NCBI GenBank assembly: GCA_023435225.1
Contig: JAEYRX010000015.1
Coordinates: 1-55,057, forward strand
Reading direction: 5' to 3'
Source of the DNA: Bacillota bacterium
Lineage (GTDB): Bacteria > Bacillota > UBA4882 > UBA8346
Length of the DNA stretch: 55,057 nucleotides
Under the pieces are notes generated by a model. That model made no database searches, was not told the DNA's origin, and saw only the letters and a list, made by a program, of their open reading frames with translations. Shown in pieces: positions 1-8,958 of this stretch; the first letter of the stretch is position 1, and each line of letters begins with the position of its first letter. The position numbers were made by a program, and so were the translations under genes.

Positions 1-127
1 CAAGGACTACCTAATTCTCTATTATAAGGAGATTTTTATTTGTTTTCTTCTTTTCTTGTATGTTTTAAGCTATTATTAACACCTTACCCGGTTGACAATT
101 GTATTTTTATTTAATGCAATTCTAGTG
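1..127. repeat. Terminal inverted repeat, left copy
   Basis: This stretch recurs, reverse-complemented, at 54931-55057. The outer ~80 bases are identical and the inner part differs by a few substitutions and one indel near position 86. Homology stops abruptly at about position 127. Both copies run outward past the window ends, so this is the edge of a dispersed repeat at which assembly stopped, or less likely a true element terminus. No coding function is seen in it. Confidence 0.9.
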
Positions 128-368
128 GTAATAATTACACGATTATATTCATTAATAGTATTTGTAAACTCTAACCTTTATTTATTGTATTATCCGAGAA
201 TTTTTTATTTGCTTTACTTGGATTCATAAGAATATATAATATAGTTTCGCCTTCTCCCTCTCTTATTTGGCAATTTAAAATATACCTTTGAAAAGTTCCA
301 GGATATACCTCAACGTCATCACTTTTAACATCTTTAACAAAATAGGGATATTCAATGTTATTTTCCAT
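128..368 (-). pseudogene. DUF1643 family gene, frameshifted and truncated
   Basis: Translation starts at 368 behind AAAGGA. The first 65 residues contain the motif ILMNPSKANKKFSDNTINK, which matches the start of DUF1643 proteins (hydrophobic strand, NPS.A, then D.TI). A TAG then ends the frame at 171. Shifting by one base restores a family-like continuation (LEFTNTINEYNRVIIT), which points to a single-base deletion. The restored frame then runs into the terminal repeat at about 127 and loses similarity, so the C-terminal half is missing. DUF1643 genes of unknown function are often found with mobile or defence genes; that fits this position next to a restriction operon but proves nothing about function. 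Confidence 0.6.
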
Positions 369-423
369 TATCTTAGTTCCTTTAGAAATAATTATATTGT
401 CATATAAATAAAAAATTGAATAA

Positions 424-2187
424 TCAATTAGTTAACTCTTTTAGTTTATCTATAACTAAACTATATTCAGGTTTTGCTAACCGACCAATAATTTTTTGTT
501 TTAAGATTTCTTGAGCTTTAGGTTTACCGCAGGTCCATTTTAGGAAATTTCGAATATCATCTTTAATTAACTCTTTAATTGAATAGTCATCAAAATAAAA
601 CTCTAAGCTTGAGTCTACTAAATTTATGATCACTCTGTTAACGTCAGAATTAGCAAATATAGCCTTAAGAATCTTTAGAAATTCACTGTTTATCGGATTA
701 GATTCAAATTGGTCTATAGCATTAATTTTATGAAGAATTTCTAACAGTGTACGAAAATATGCCGTCACAAAAAATAGGTTAGCATATCTTCTAAATCCTT
801 CCGTACCTCTTTTATAGTTTAAATTTTCTGCCGCGTACAGTCCAACTAAATAAGGGTATAGAAAATATTCTGGTTCTTGTGGTGTATCATCATTAAAAAT
901 TTGATCATAATAGCTTCCCATTGGAGTTAATTCTCCGGCGCTGAAGTAAGCAATATTTGGACGTTGGGTAAAAGCAACATATGCTTGTACCGCATCAATT
1001 GCTGAGATTGATTTATTCCAACCTAATGGTTCTAAATATGCTAATGATGGAGTTCCTTTATAATAATTCTTCTTACTTGCTGGAAGAACTGCAAATGCTC
1101 CCCGTTGGATTTCATAATAGTAACCCATCTCCCTAAGTCTTGTTTGTAATTTCTTTTGAAAATCTTCTAATGATAAAAAGTCTTTACCTTTGACAGCATT
1201 TTGGCTATTTGTATATTTAGTTATATTTAAACGATCTTCAAGGGAGGCACCTTTAATAATTCGGACTAATACTCGACCGTTAATTTGTTTTTGTTCATTT
1301 GAAGTTTTTTTGTGAAATATTGCTCTTATTGCATTGGCAGTTTGGCACCCATTAACTACTTGAGGTGTAGTTAATGTTACATCTTGTTCGTTTCTTTTAA
1401 AATCATCACAAACAATAGTTATTCCATTATTATAGTACCAAAATTTATCTGCATCTTCTTCGATAGTTCGTTGAATTTCCCGATTAATCTTTGTGTTTCG
1501 AAGATGATTCCTAACATTAGATAAGAAAAGAAACTCATAGGCTTCATCGACAAAGTGAACTAATTCTGATAAAGAAACAGACATAATAATAGATCTATTT
1601 ATTTCAATAAGTTCAGGAGTGTCAGATTTAAGGTTAAGTGATTTACCTTTAAAACGAATTGGAATATCGGATTGTTTATCGCTAATTGATTGCAAAAGTC
1701 CATTTAAATCCAATATGGTATAGTTTGGATACGATTTTTCCATTTCGTCAATTTTAATTTTTTCTGAAGGTGTAAATTCACTATTTGTTATATAATAAAA
1801 TCTTACAGCTCGGCCTTGTTGTATATAATCCCGAATTTTAGCAGCTGCTTCGTGCACTTCTTGGCGTGAACCGGCTGCTGGTCCTTCCTGTAATCTTCTA
1901 GTATCTTCTAAAAACTTCGTTATACCTTCCCAAGAATGAGATGATTTATATTTTGTCTGAAGAACGTATAAATAGGCATCATTTATTTCGATCATAGCAT
2001 CGATACTATTATCATCTGCACCTGCCGCAGTCATTGCATCTATAGATTCATCGGATGTTAAATCGAAAAGATTTTGAATACACCATTTACAGAATAATTC
2101 TCCAATACCAGAACTTGAAGTGGTTGAACCATTCGAATTAATGAAGTTATCAATAGATTGAGAAAGTGCTTCAAGTTGTTCACTCAT
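424..2187 (-). CDS. AIPR family protein with N-terminal nuclease-like domain
   Basis: This 587-residue protein belongs to the AIPR (abortive infection phage resistance) family. The family core is clear: FWYYNNGITI at about 249-258 and VNGCQTANAI at about 278-287. The N-terminal part has a PD-(D/E)xK-like pattern, IDAMIEIND followed by YVLQTKYK (D63, Q77, K79), as in Mrr-like nucleases, so a nuclease activity is plausible but inferred. I chose the ATG at 2187 because GGAGG lies 8 nt upstream; a longer reading frame to 2286 has no ribosome site and would overlap hsdR. It is the last gene of the type I restriction operon, 76 nt after hsdR, and probably acts as a back-up or abortive defence component. 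Confidence 0.85.
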   Translation of the reverse strand: MSEQLEALSQSIDNFINSNGSTTSSSGIGELFCKWCIQNLFDLTSDESIDAMTAAGADDNSIDAMIEINDAYLYVLQTKYKSSHSWEGITKFLEDTRRLQEGPAAGSRQEVHEAAAKIRDYIQQGRAVRFYYITNSEFTPSEKIKIDEMEKSYPNYTILDLNGLLQSISDKQSDIPIRFKGKSLNLKSDTPELIEINRSIIMSVSLSELVHFVDEAYEFLFLSNVRNHLRNTKINREIQRTIEEDADKFWYYNNGITIVCDDFKRNEQDVTLTTPQVVNGCQTANAIRAIFHKKTSNEQKQINGRVLVRIIKGASLEDRLNITKYTNSQNAVKGKDFLSLEDFQKKLQTRLREMGYYYEIQRGAFAVLPASKKNYYKGTPSLAYLEPLGWNKSISAIDAVQAYVAFTQRPNIAYFSAGELTPMGSYYDQIFNDDTPQEPEYFLYPYLVGLYAAENLNYKRGTEGFRRYANLFFVTAYFRTLLEILHKINAIDQFESNPINSEFLKILKAIFANSDVNRVIINLVDSSLEFYFDDYSIKELIKDDIRNFLKWTCGKPKAQEILKQKIIGRLAKPEYSLVIDKLKELTN

Positions 2188-2263
2188 TTGGAATGCCTCC
2201 TGTTTAATAATATCCATTGTGCATCCGACAACACATCGCTTCTCAATAGATATTTTTATTAAA

Positions 2264-5200
2264 CTACAATTCATTACTCCATTCATTTGCCATTTTTTCA
2301 GCTTGACTAAGTACCAACTCTATAGCATCTTCCGTTTTATCAGGTGGATATTTATATCTTCTTAATGTAATCCTTACTAAATTTCGTAGTTTTGCGCGTA
2401 CACTTTCACGAAATTGCCAATCAACTGTGGTGCTTTTTCTAAGCTTATCGGTTATTTCCTGAGCTATTTTTTTTAGAGTTTCATCCCCAAGTTCTCGTAT
2501 CGCACTTTCATTATCAGCCAAAGCATCATAAAAAGCTATTTCATCAGCGTTTAACCCTAAATTCTCACCACGTTTTGCGGATTCTCTAAAGTCTTTTGCC
2601 AAAGCTATTAACTCTTCAATGACCTGAGCACTTTCAATTGAGCGGTTACGATACTTTTTCAGAGTTTCAAGCAATCTGTCGCTATATTTCTTTTCTTGAA
2701 TAATATTGTTTCTCGTCTTTGATTTGATTTCATCATTCAAGAGTTTTTGTAAAAGTTCAACCGCTAGATTTCGCTGTGGTAAATTAGCCACTTCTGCTAA
2801 AAATTCATCCGATAAAATGGAGATATCAGGTCGTTCTAAACCAGCTAATGCGAATATATTATCGATTCCTTCCGCAACTACTGCATTATCCAGTATTTGT
2901 TTAAGGGCATTTCCTTTTTGTTCTTCAGTCAGCTTTTTATCAGAACCGGAAGCTTTAGCAATCACAGCCTTAACCGCTTGGAAAAAAGCTACTTCTTCTC
3001 GAAAATTCAATGCCTCGTCAAGAGTACTACAAAGTGAATATGCTTTTGTTAAAGCTAATACGGCATCAAAATACCGTCTCTTTCCATCTTCCATGCCTAA
3101 TATATGATTTGCTGCCGGAATCAGCAAAGATAACGGTTCAGTTTGATATCTGGAGTAATCAAAACTATGGAACATTCCCCGGATAACACCAATTAATTCT
3201 TTAAATTTCGCGAATGCTTCATCAGTATTAATGGTAGGTTGCCCTTTTCCTTTTGATTGGGTATAGTCTTTTAATGCTTTACGTAATTCGCTAGCAATAC
3301 CGATATAATCAACAATCAAACCGCCTTCTTTACCTTTAAATACACGGTTCACCCGGGCGATGGCTTGCATGAGGTTATGCCCTTTCATTGGTTTATCGAT
3401 ATACATAGTATGACAACAAGGCGCGTCAAAACCGGTAAGCCACATATCCCGAACTATAACCATTTTAAGTGAATCGTTCGGATTCTTAAATCGTTTTTCC
3501 AGTAGTTTTTTCTCACGTTTCGTGTAGATATGGGATCTTAACAGTTCCTTATCCGAGGCGGAGCCGGTCATGATTATTTTGATTGCTCCCTCCATAACGT
3601 CATCGCTATGCCACTCCGGACGGTGCTTAATAATTTCCTGATAGAGATGTGCGCATATGTCACGGCTCATACAAACGATGATGGCTTTCCCATCGACGGT
3701 GGCAATACGGGCTCCGAAATGAGTTACAATGTCTTTAGCTATTTGAGCAAGCCTTGGTTCGGACCCAACCAGCTTTTCCAATGCCGCCCATTTGCTTTTA
3801 GTTCGTTCACGGGAATTACTGTCCTCATCATCCTCGATAATTTCTTCGACTTCATCATCTATGACCGGAATGTCAGCTTCCTTAAGGTTGAGTTTGGCCA
3901 GACGACTCTCGTAATAGATAGGGACGGTTGCTTTATCGTCAACCGCATCCTGAATATCATAGATACTGACATATTCGCCGAAGACAGCCCGGGTGTCCTT
4001 ATCGTCAAATGAGATAGGCGTCCCGGTAAATCCTATAAAAGTGGCATTATTTAAGGCGTCGCGCATGTTTTTGGAATAACCGTAAGTATATTCCCCGATT
4101 TTTCGATTGAGAATTGCCTTATCCCCATACTGGCTGCGATGGGCTTCATCAGCAATTACCACAATATTATGGCGCTCCGATAGAACCGGGAACTTTGACT
4201 CGCCCTCCTTCAGCCGGAATTTTTGGATGGTGGTAAAGAAAATTCCCCCGGCAGGTCGGCCGGCTAGTTTTTGGCGGAGATCGTCCAAATCCTCTACTTG
4301 CTCCGGAGTTTGCTTTAAAAGCATTTTCGCGCCGCAGAAAGTTTCATATAATTGACCGTCAAGGTCGTTTCGGTCGGTTACTACTACCAGGGTAGGGTTT
4401 TGCATCTCCGGTTGTTGGAGAAGTTTTCCCGCAAAACAGGCCATTGAGATACTTTTGCCCGATCCTTGCGTGTGCCAGACCACGCCGCCTTTCTTACAAC
4501 CTGGTATTACCGTATCGGCATAATTTGCCTGGGTTTCGGCAACCGCGTCGGGAATATATTGCGAGGCAATGACTGTCGCCTTCACCGCCTGTCGCACGGC
4601 GTGAAATTGATGATAACCAGCCATTTTCTTGATAATTGAATCGCCGGTGTCTTCAAATAGGATAAAGTAGCGTAAAAAATCAAGCAGCAATCCCTTATTA
4701 AAAAAGCCTTTAATAATCGTGTCAAGTTCAAATTCAAGCATCGGGCGATCATGCTCGTTTAAAACGGTGCGCCAACACATAAAACGTTCGTCATCAGCTG
4801 TAAGAGAACCGATACGCGCATTAGATCCGTCAGAGATGATTAGGGCCTCATTATAAATGAATAAATCCGGAATCTCTCGCTTGTATGTCTGCAACTGATG
4901 AAACGCCTTCCAGATATCGGCGCTTTCATCGGCGGGATTTTTAAGCTCAATTACCGCAACCGGAAGACCGTTAATAAAAATGACCAAATCAGGCCGAAAA
5001 GGCTGTTTCATGCCTTTAACAGTGAATTGGTTCACGACTAGAAATTCATTGTTATCCGGATTGGCGAAATCGAAAAGCTTAACCTGATCGCCCCGTTTTT
5101 CACCTTCGATTTCAAGTTCAACTGGAACACCGTCGATTAAAAGTTCATGAAAATGACGGTTATTGGCCGCAAGGGATAGATGTTCCGGCTTTTCTAAACG

Positions 5201-5407
5201 GTTAATCACTTCTTCCAATACCGAAACCGGCATTTCCGGGTTGAGGCGTTGCAACGACTTCAAAAGTCGATCAGTTAATATTACTTGGTTATAATCGCGA
5301 CGTTCAGGGGTATCCCCTTCAGGCGCAATATCAGGACCGTAAGTATATTGGTAACCTTGTTCACGAAACCATTCGAGGGCTTGTCTTTCTAATTGGTCTT
5401 CCGTCAT
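2264..5407 (-). CDS. hsdR: Type I restriction endonuclease subunit R (HsdR)
   Basis: A 1047-residue translocating endonuclease that joins HsdM and HsdS, pumps DNA by ATP hydrolysis and cuts at a distance from unmodified sites. The nuclease core is RPDLVIFINGLPVAVIELK (D140, E154, K156). The SF2 motor follows: Walker A in WHTQGSGKS (311-319), DEAH at 420-423, then GFTGTP and QAIARVNR. The C-terminus is a helical DUF3387-type region ending with the pattern VDW..RE....LRN..R..LR...YP, normally involved in subunit contact. It starts with ATG overlapping the rhuM stop by 4 nt (ATGA), so the two are translationally coupled. All catalytic motifs are intact and the protein should be active. Confidence 0.97.
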   Translation of the reverse strand: MTEDQLERQALEWFREQGYQYTYGPDIAPEGDTPERRDYNQVILTDRLLKSLQRLNPEMPVSVLEEVINRLEKPEHLSLAANNRHFHELLIDGVPVELEIEGEKRGDQVKLFDFANPDNNEFLVVNQFTVKGMKQPFRPDLVIFINGLPVAVIELKNPADESADIWKAFHQLQTYKREIPDLFIYNEALIISDGSNARIGSLTADDERFMCWRTVLNEHDRPMLEFELDTIIKGFFNKGLLLDFLRYFILFEDTGDSIIKKMAGYHQFHAVRQAVKATVIASQYIPDAVAETQANYADTVIPGCKKGGVVWHTQGSGKSISMACFAGKLLQQPEMQNPTLVVVTDRNDLDGQLYETFCGAKMLLKQTPEQVEDLDDLRQKLAGRPAGGIFFTTIQKFRLKEGESKFPVLSERHNIVVIADEAHRSQYGDKAILNRKIGEYTYGYSKNMRDALNNATFIGFTGTPISFDDKDTRAVFGEYVSIYDIQDAVDDKATVPIYYESRLAKLNLKEADIPVIDDEVEEIIEDDEDSNSRERTKSKWAALEKLVGSEPRLAQIAKDIVTHFGARIATVDGKAIIVCMSRDICAHLYQEIIKHRPEWHSDDVMEGAIKIIMTGSASDKELLRSHIYTKREKKLLEKRFKNPNDSLKMVIVRDMWLTGFDAPCCHTMYIDKPMKGHNLMQAIARVNRVFKGKEGGLIVDYIGIASELRKALKDYTQSKGKGQPTINTDEAFAKFKELIGVIRGMFHSFDYSRYQTEPLSLLIPAANHILGMEDGKRRYFDAVLALTKAYSLCSTLDEALNFREEVAFFQAVKAVIAKASGSDKKLTEEQKGNALKQILDNAVVAEGIDNIFALAGLERPDISILSDEFLAEVANLPQRNLAVELLQKLLNDEIKSKTRNNIIQEKKYSDRLLETLKKYRNRSIESAQVIEELIALAKDFRESAKRGENLGLNADEIAFYDALADNESAIRELGDETLKKIAQEITDKLRKSTTVDWQFRESVRAKLRNLVRITLRRYKYPPDKTEDAIELVLSQAEKMANEWSNEL

Positions 5408-6420
5408 GGTTTATCCTCCAAACGCTTGATTTCACGGTCAAAATCGCTTTCGAACAAACGATCCTGTAATATTCGATATTTTTCAAATTCGCTCTCAGCA
5501 AAGGTTTTAGCAATTTCTTGAGATACTTTCCCCGGATTATCCAGAATATCCCGCTGGTTAAATTGTAAGAAGGCATTTAGTTTGTTTGACCAATCCTCCA
5601 TAGTCATGGGGATATGCCGCTCGGCCTGATCTTCGGCAAAGTCCAGATACATGGAGACTATTCGATCAAGCGCTTTGATTTCTTGTTCGGTCAGATAATT
5701 TTTAGCGATGCTGACATCAGTTTTAATAATTTTGCCATCGGGCGCATTTTTCCAGGTTGTAAGTCCCATATAATCTTTGGAAGAATCAGCCCGTTTTATA
5801 ATGATTTCCGCTGCAGTATGTCCATGAATGGCGAAATGCAACTTGTTTTGTACCGTTGCGAAAAACTGCTTGGTAATTTCGGCGTCTTTATTGTAATCCA
5901 TGGCTGTAGCATAAATATCCGTAATCTTTTGATAAAATTTCCTTTCACTGGCGCGGATCTCCCGGATTTCCGCTAAAAGGCTCTCAAAATAGTCCTTGTT
6001 AAAGAAGGAGCCATTTTTGAGGCGTTCTTTGTCCAATACATAACCACGAATGGCAAAATCCCGTAATACTCCGGTCGCCCATTGGCGAAACTGGGTGGCC
6101 CGCATCGAATTGACCCGATACCCGACAGCGATCACCGCATCCAGATTATAGTGCTTGGTTTGATAATTTTTGCCGTCGGCGGCAGTTACCGAGAAATCCT
6201 CGGTAACTGAATCTTCCTGAAGTTCGCCTTCTTTAAAGATGTTTTTTAAGTGCAGCGAAATATTATCAGTTGAACAGTCAAACAAAGCCGCCATTAGTTT
6301 CTGAGTAAGCCAGATCGTTTCCTTTTCAAAACGGACTTCAATGCTGTCTTTACCGGATTGAGCGGTAAAAATGAGAAATTCGGCGGTGCTGTTGCGGATT
6401 TGGAGTTTCTTTTCAGGCAT
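5404..6420 (-). CDS. RhuM family protein
   Basis: A 338-residue protein of the RhuM (virulence RhuM) family. It has the family hallmarks TIWLTQKLMAALFDCSTDNI, the block HLKNIFKEGEL, then YNLDAVIAVGYRVNSMRATQFRQWA and FAIRGYVLDKERLK-like text in the first half. The N-terminal half resembles phage antirepressor/DNA-binding modules; the biochemical role is not known. Members are often found inside type I restriction loci, as here. The gene starts 1 nt after the FRG stop and overlaps hsdR by 4 nt, so it is clearly part of the operon. A role in regulating or supplementing restriction is inference. Confidence 0.85.
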   Translation of the reverse strand: MPEKKLQIRNSTAEFLIFTAQSGKDSIEVRFEKETIWLTQKLMAALFDCSTDNISLHLKNIFKEGELQEDSVTEDFSVTAADGKNYQTKHYNLDAVIAVGYRVNSMRATQFRQWATGVLRDFAIRGYVLDKERLKNGSFFNKDYFESLLAEIREIRASERKFYQKITDIYATAMDYNKDAEITKQFFATVQNKLHFAIHGHTAAEIIIKRADSSKDYMGLTTWKNAPDGKIIKTDVSIAKNYLTEQEIKALDRIVSMYLDFAEDQAERHIPMTMEDWSNKLNAFLQFNQRDILDNPGKVSQEIAKTFAESEFEKYRILQDRLFESDFDREIKRLEDKP

Positions 6421-6421
6421 T

Positions 6422-7606
6422 TTACTCAGTCCCTCCTTGTCTTATCAAGAATGAGTCCACAATCGCATCACGACCGGTCTCTGGGTACTCATTCTTTCTT
6501 AAGACTACGCGGTAAACATTACGAATCTGAGCGATAATCGGTTCTCTTATGTTCCAATCCACCTGTTTAAGATACGGATCGACCTTTAATAAAAACTCGT
6601 CTACCAGTGAAGAATAGTCTCTATCGGCTTCCCCATAAGTTTGTAAATCCGCTAATAAATCGGCTCGATCTTTTAGCGACCATTTTTGCATGGTAATGGG
6701 TTCAATGTCAACTTTGGGTGTTGGTACTGCGGTAGTAATATCAGTAGCTGGTATTTCTATCTGAGGTATTGCAATTACTTGCGATTCAAGAGAAGGTTTA
6801 TATAATTCCGTAAGTAACCCATTGCAATTATTAGCTGCGCCGATTAAGTCCGGAAATAAACTGGCAGGATGAATATTCATCTGCCTTAAGTATTTAATAT
6901 AACGTTTTTGATTCTCATTCTTAACCAGGATTTTAAAAATATATTGGGCGACAACATCAATGTCCTTCCCGGTAGGCACATTCGCTAATTCTTCGCGCAA
7001 ACATTCCAACAGCGCATTTTCAATGGCTTGTCCGAATGCGGAGATCGTAAAAAGTCCCGCTTGGCTAACCAAACGTCCATGATCATCCTTGCGCGGTTCA
7101 ATAAAGCGAAGCACATTAAAATCAAACTTTTCAACCAGGGTTTTATTTAAAACATAGATAACCCGATAGGTATTATCCGGCTCATTCTCTACATCTTCTT
7201 TTTCAAAAGCAAAATAGAGTGCGACATAGGGGGAATGCGTCCAATCAAGAAGTGGTGTATACAAACCGTAATGCTGACCAATTGACCATAGTTCATCGAT
7301 CTGCGCTCCGTCGTCATCCATGAGAAGAGAATGATCGCTAACCCGGCCTCGAATCGACTGCCGAAATAAATGGATTTGAGCGTTGGCAATATTCTCTTCG
7401 ACCACGCCTTTATCTGAAAATCTTCCAAGACTTGGCGTTAACTTCCAATCGCTACGTCTTTGGCCTCGAAAAACCAAGTCATATTTGTTATTCTGGTTAA
7501 AAGACTCCACTAAAGAAGAGAACTCCTTCCAGTCATTACAGATGACAGAAGGAATATTTTCATCGCCACGATAGTCAAGGTGATAACCTTCTAGCAAAGC
7601 TTTCAT
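6422..7606 (-). CDS. FRG-domain protein with HsdR-like C-terminal tail
   Basis: A 394-residue protein. The FRG domain is marked by DLVFRGQRRSDWKLTPSLGR (FRG at 46-48) and by the later WSIGQHYGLYTPLLDWTHSP and YVALYFAFE. FRG domains occur in many bacterial defence-associated proteins; the activity is not established. The last ~47 residues (VDWNIREPIIAQIRN..., YPETGRDAI...) line up with the end of HsdR from this operon (VDWQFRESVRAKLRN..., YPPDKTEDAI), sharing VDW, RE, RN, R, LR, YP and DAI. This suggests a shared docking element. The ATG overlaps the hsdS stop by 4 nt, and rhuM starts 1 nt downstream. It may be an effector recruited by the methylase complex; this is inference. Confidence 0.85.
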   Translation of the reverse strand: MKALLEGYHLDYRGDENIPSVICNDWKEFSSLVESFNQNNKYDLVFRGQRRSDWKLTPSLGRFSDKGVVEENIANAQIHLFRQSIRGRVSDHSLLMDDDGAQIDELWSIGQHYGLYTPLLDWTHSPYVALYFAFEKEDVENEPDNTYRVIYVLNKTLVEKFDFNVLRFIEPRKDDHGRLVSQAGLFTISAFGQAIENALLECLREELANVPTGKDIDVVAQYIFKILVKNENQKRYIKYLRQMNIHPASLFPDLIGAANNCNGLLTELYKPSLESQVIAIPQIEIPATDITTAVPTPKVDIEPITMQKWSLKDRADLLADLQTYGEADRDYSSLVDEFLLKVDPYLKQVDWNIREPIIAQIRNVYRVVLRKNEYPETGRDAIVDSFLIRQGGTE

Positions 7607-8958
7607 ACTGAATCCTCCACGGTGTTTTCCATTTCACCCATGGTTATTTCACCAGAGAGAAGTTTGGGGAAAAGAGTATCACGAATTTCTAGTAAAAAAT
7701 CCTGTTCAATTTCAAGGGAAAAAATCTTTTCTTGTATGGTTTCAGCAACTTTATTAAAGGCCAAATGTATCTCTTCTGATGGTAATATAAATTTAGTATC
7801 CTTAATTTCCTTAGTTGACAAATTAACTTGCACCCCACTATTAGCACGGCTTCTTAAGTTTCTAATAAAAAAATCACTATTAGTTAATATATATAAAAAT
7901 GGATAATTAGCTTTTCTCTTATTTTTTGGTCTAAGTAAGCCAACACGTTGATTAATAAGATATTCATTATCTACGTTCATTAATGCGGTATGACCTAAAA
8001 GTGCAACATTGTTTTTCATGTCAGTCATACACATAAGGATGTCGCCTTTTTTAATTAAATAACGACTCAAATTTTTTGCTTTTACTTTATCAAAGTAATC
8101 CTTAGTACCTTCTCTATTGAAACCCCCGCCTTTTCTTATGTTTCCCATTTTAAAAACCTTGTACGCGTTAGTTGCATCCTTGCTCATTTCATTACTTTTA
8201 AAAGCATAACCATTTTGAAAATCACATACAGAATCGATTGTAGAAACCTTCCACCCCTTCGGAATCATCCCCAATTCCGAGTTTTCAAAACTGTCTGGGA
8301 AAAGAGCGGCAGTGGCTTCATCAATTCCCGTGGGTTGTTGTCCTTCAGCCTTTGCTTTAACAGGTTCAAAATCAACAAACCAAGACTTAAATAATGCTTG
8401 GGCTATCTGCTCCAAAGTTTCGTTGGTTTTACGGTTAAGATATATTTTTCTATCAAGAGGGTACAGAATAGATACAATCTTATCTTGTTGAGTTTTTTCC
8501 AAATCGGGAACCCGTAATTTTGATAAGTCCGATCCCCGAATACCAGATGCTCCTGCGCCTTGTTCAACTATTGAATCAATAGTTTTTTTGCCAGTTTCAC
8601 TACGAAAAAAATAATAATAATAAAGTGGATTTGCCTTACTTTTATCTATTCGAACACGTATCAAGTGTGACTCAAAGCAAACTTTTTCAGTGTCTGATAA
8701 AAAAATCGAACATTGACCTGCACCTTCTCTAACAAGTGATTGACGAGCGAACAGTAAATCACCTGATTCAAGTAAACATGTTTGAATTTCCATTTCAGTT
8801 AAAGGAACTCTGTCCATTTCAATATCTATTATTATAGGAAATGCAAAGAGTTCACCCATATTCACCATTTTGTAACCTTCCCCACGAACACTCTTGGGCT
8901 TGGTTAAACCATTTCTTAGTGGGATTAAGAAAAAGTCCTCGAAAGGTTTATATCTCAT
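7603..8958 (-). CDS. hsdS: Type I restriction-modification specificity subunit (HsdS)
   Basis: A 451-residue DNA-recognition subunit with the classic layout: target recognition domain 1 (about 1-150), a central conserved helix region (QDKIVSILYPLDRKIYLNRK and ALFKSWFVDFEPVKAK), recognition domain 2 starting at GMIPKGWKVSTI, and a second conserved helix ending in RDTLFPKLLSGEI. It sets the sequence methylated and protected. I chose ATG at 8958 (MRYKPFEDF) because GGAGGGG lies just upstream and because it overlaps the end of hsdM by 11 nt. An upstream in-frame extension to 9015 would lie inside hsdM and is unlikely. Both domains look intact. Confidence 0.95.
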   Translation of the reverse strand: MRYKPFEDFFLIPLRNGLTKPKSVRGEGYKMVNMGELFAFPIIIDIEMDRVPLTEMEIQTCLLESGDLLFARQSLVREGAGQCSIFLSDTEKVCFESHLIRVRIDKSKANPLYYYYFFRSETGKKTIDSIVEQGAGASGIRGSDLSKLRVPDLEKTQQDKIVSILYPLDRKIYLNRKTNETLEQIAQALFKSWFVDFEPVKAKAEGQQPTGIDEATAALFPDSFENSELGMIPKGWKVSTIDSVCDFQNGYAFKSNEMSKDATNAYKVFKMGNIRKGGGFNREGTKDYFDKVKAKNLSRYLIKKGDILMCMTDMKNNVALLGHTALMNVDNEYLINQRVGLLRPKNKRKANYPFLYILTNSDFFIRNLRSRANSGVQVNLSTKEIKDTKFILPSEEIHLAFNKVAETIQEKIFSLEIEQDFLLEIRDTLFPKLLSGEITMGEMENTVEDSV

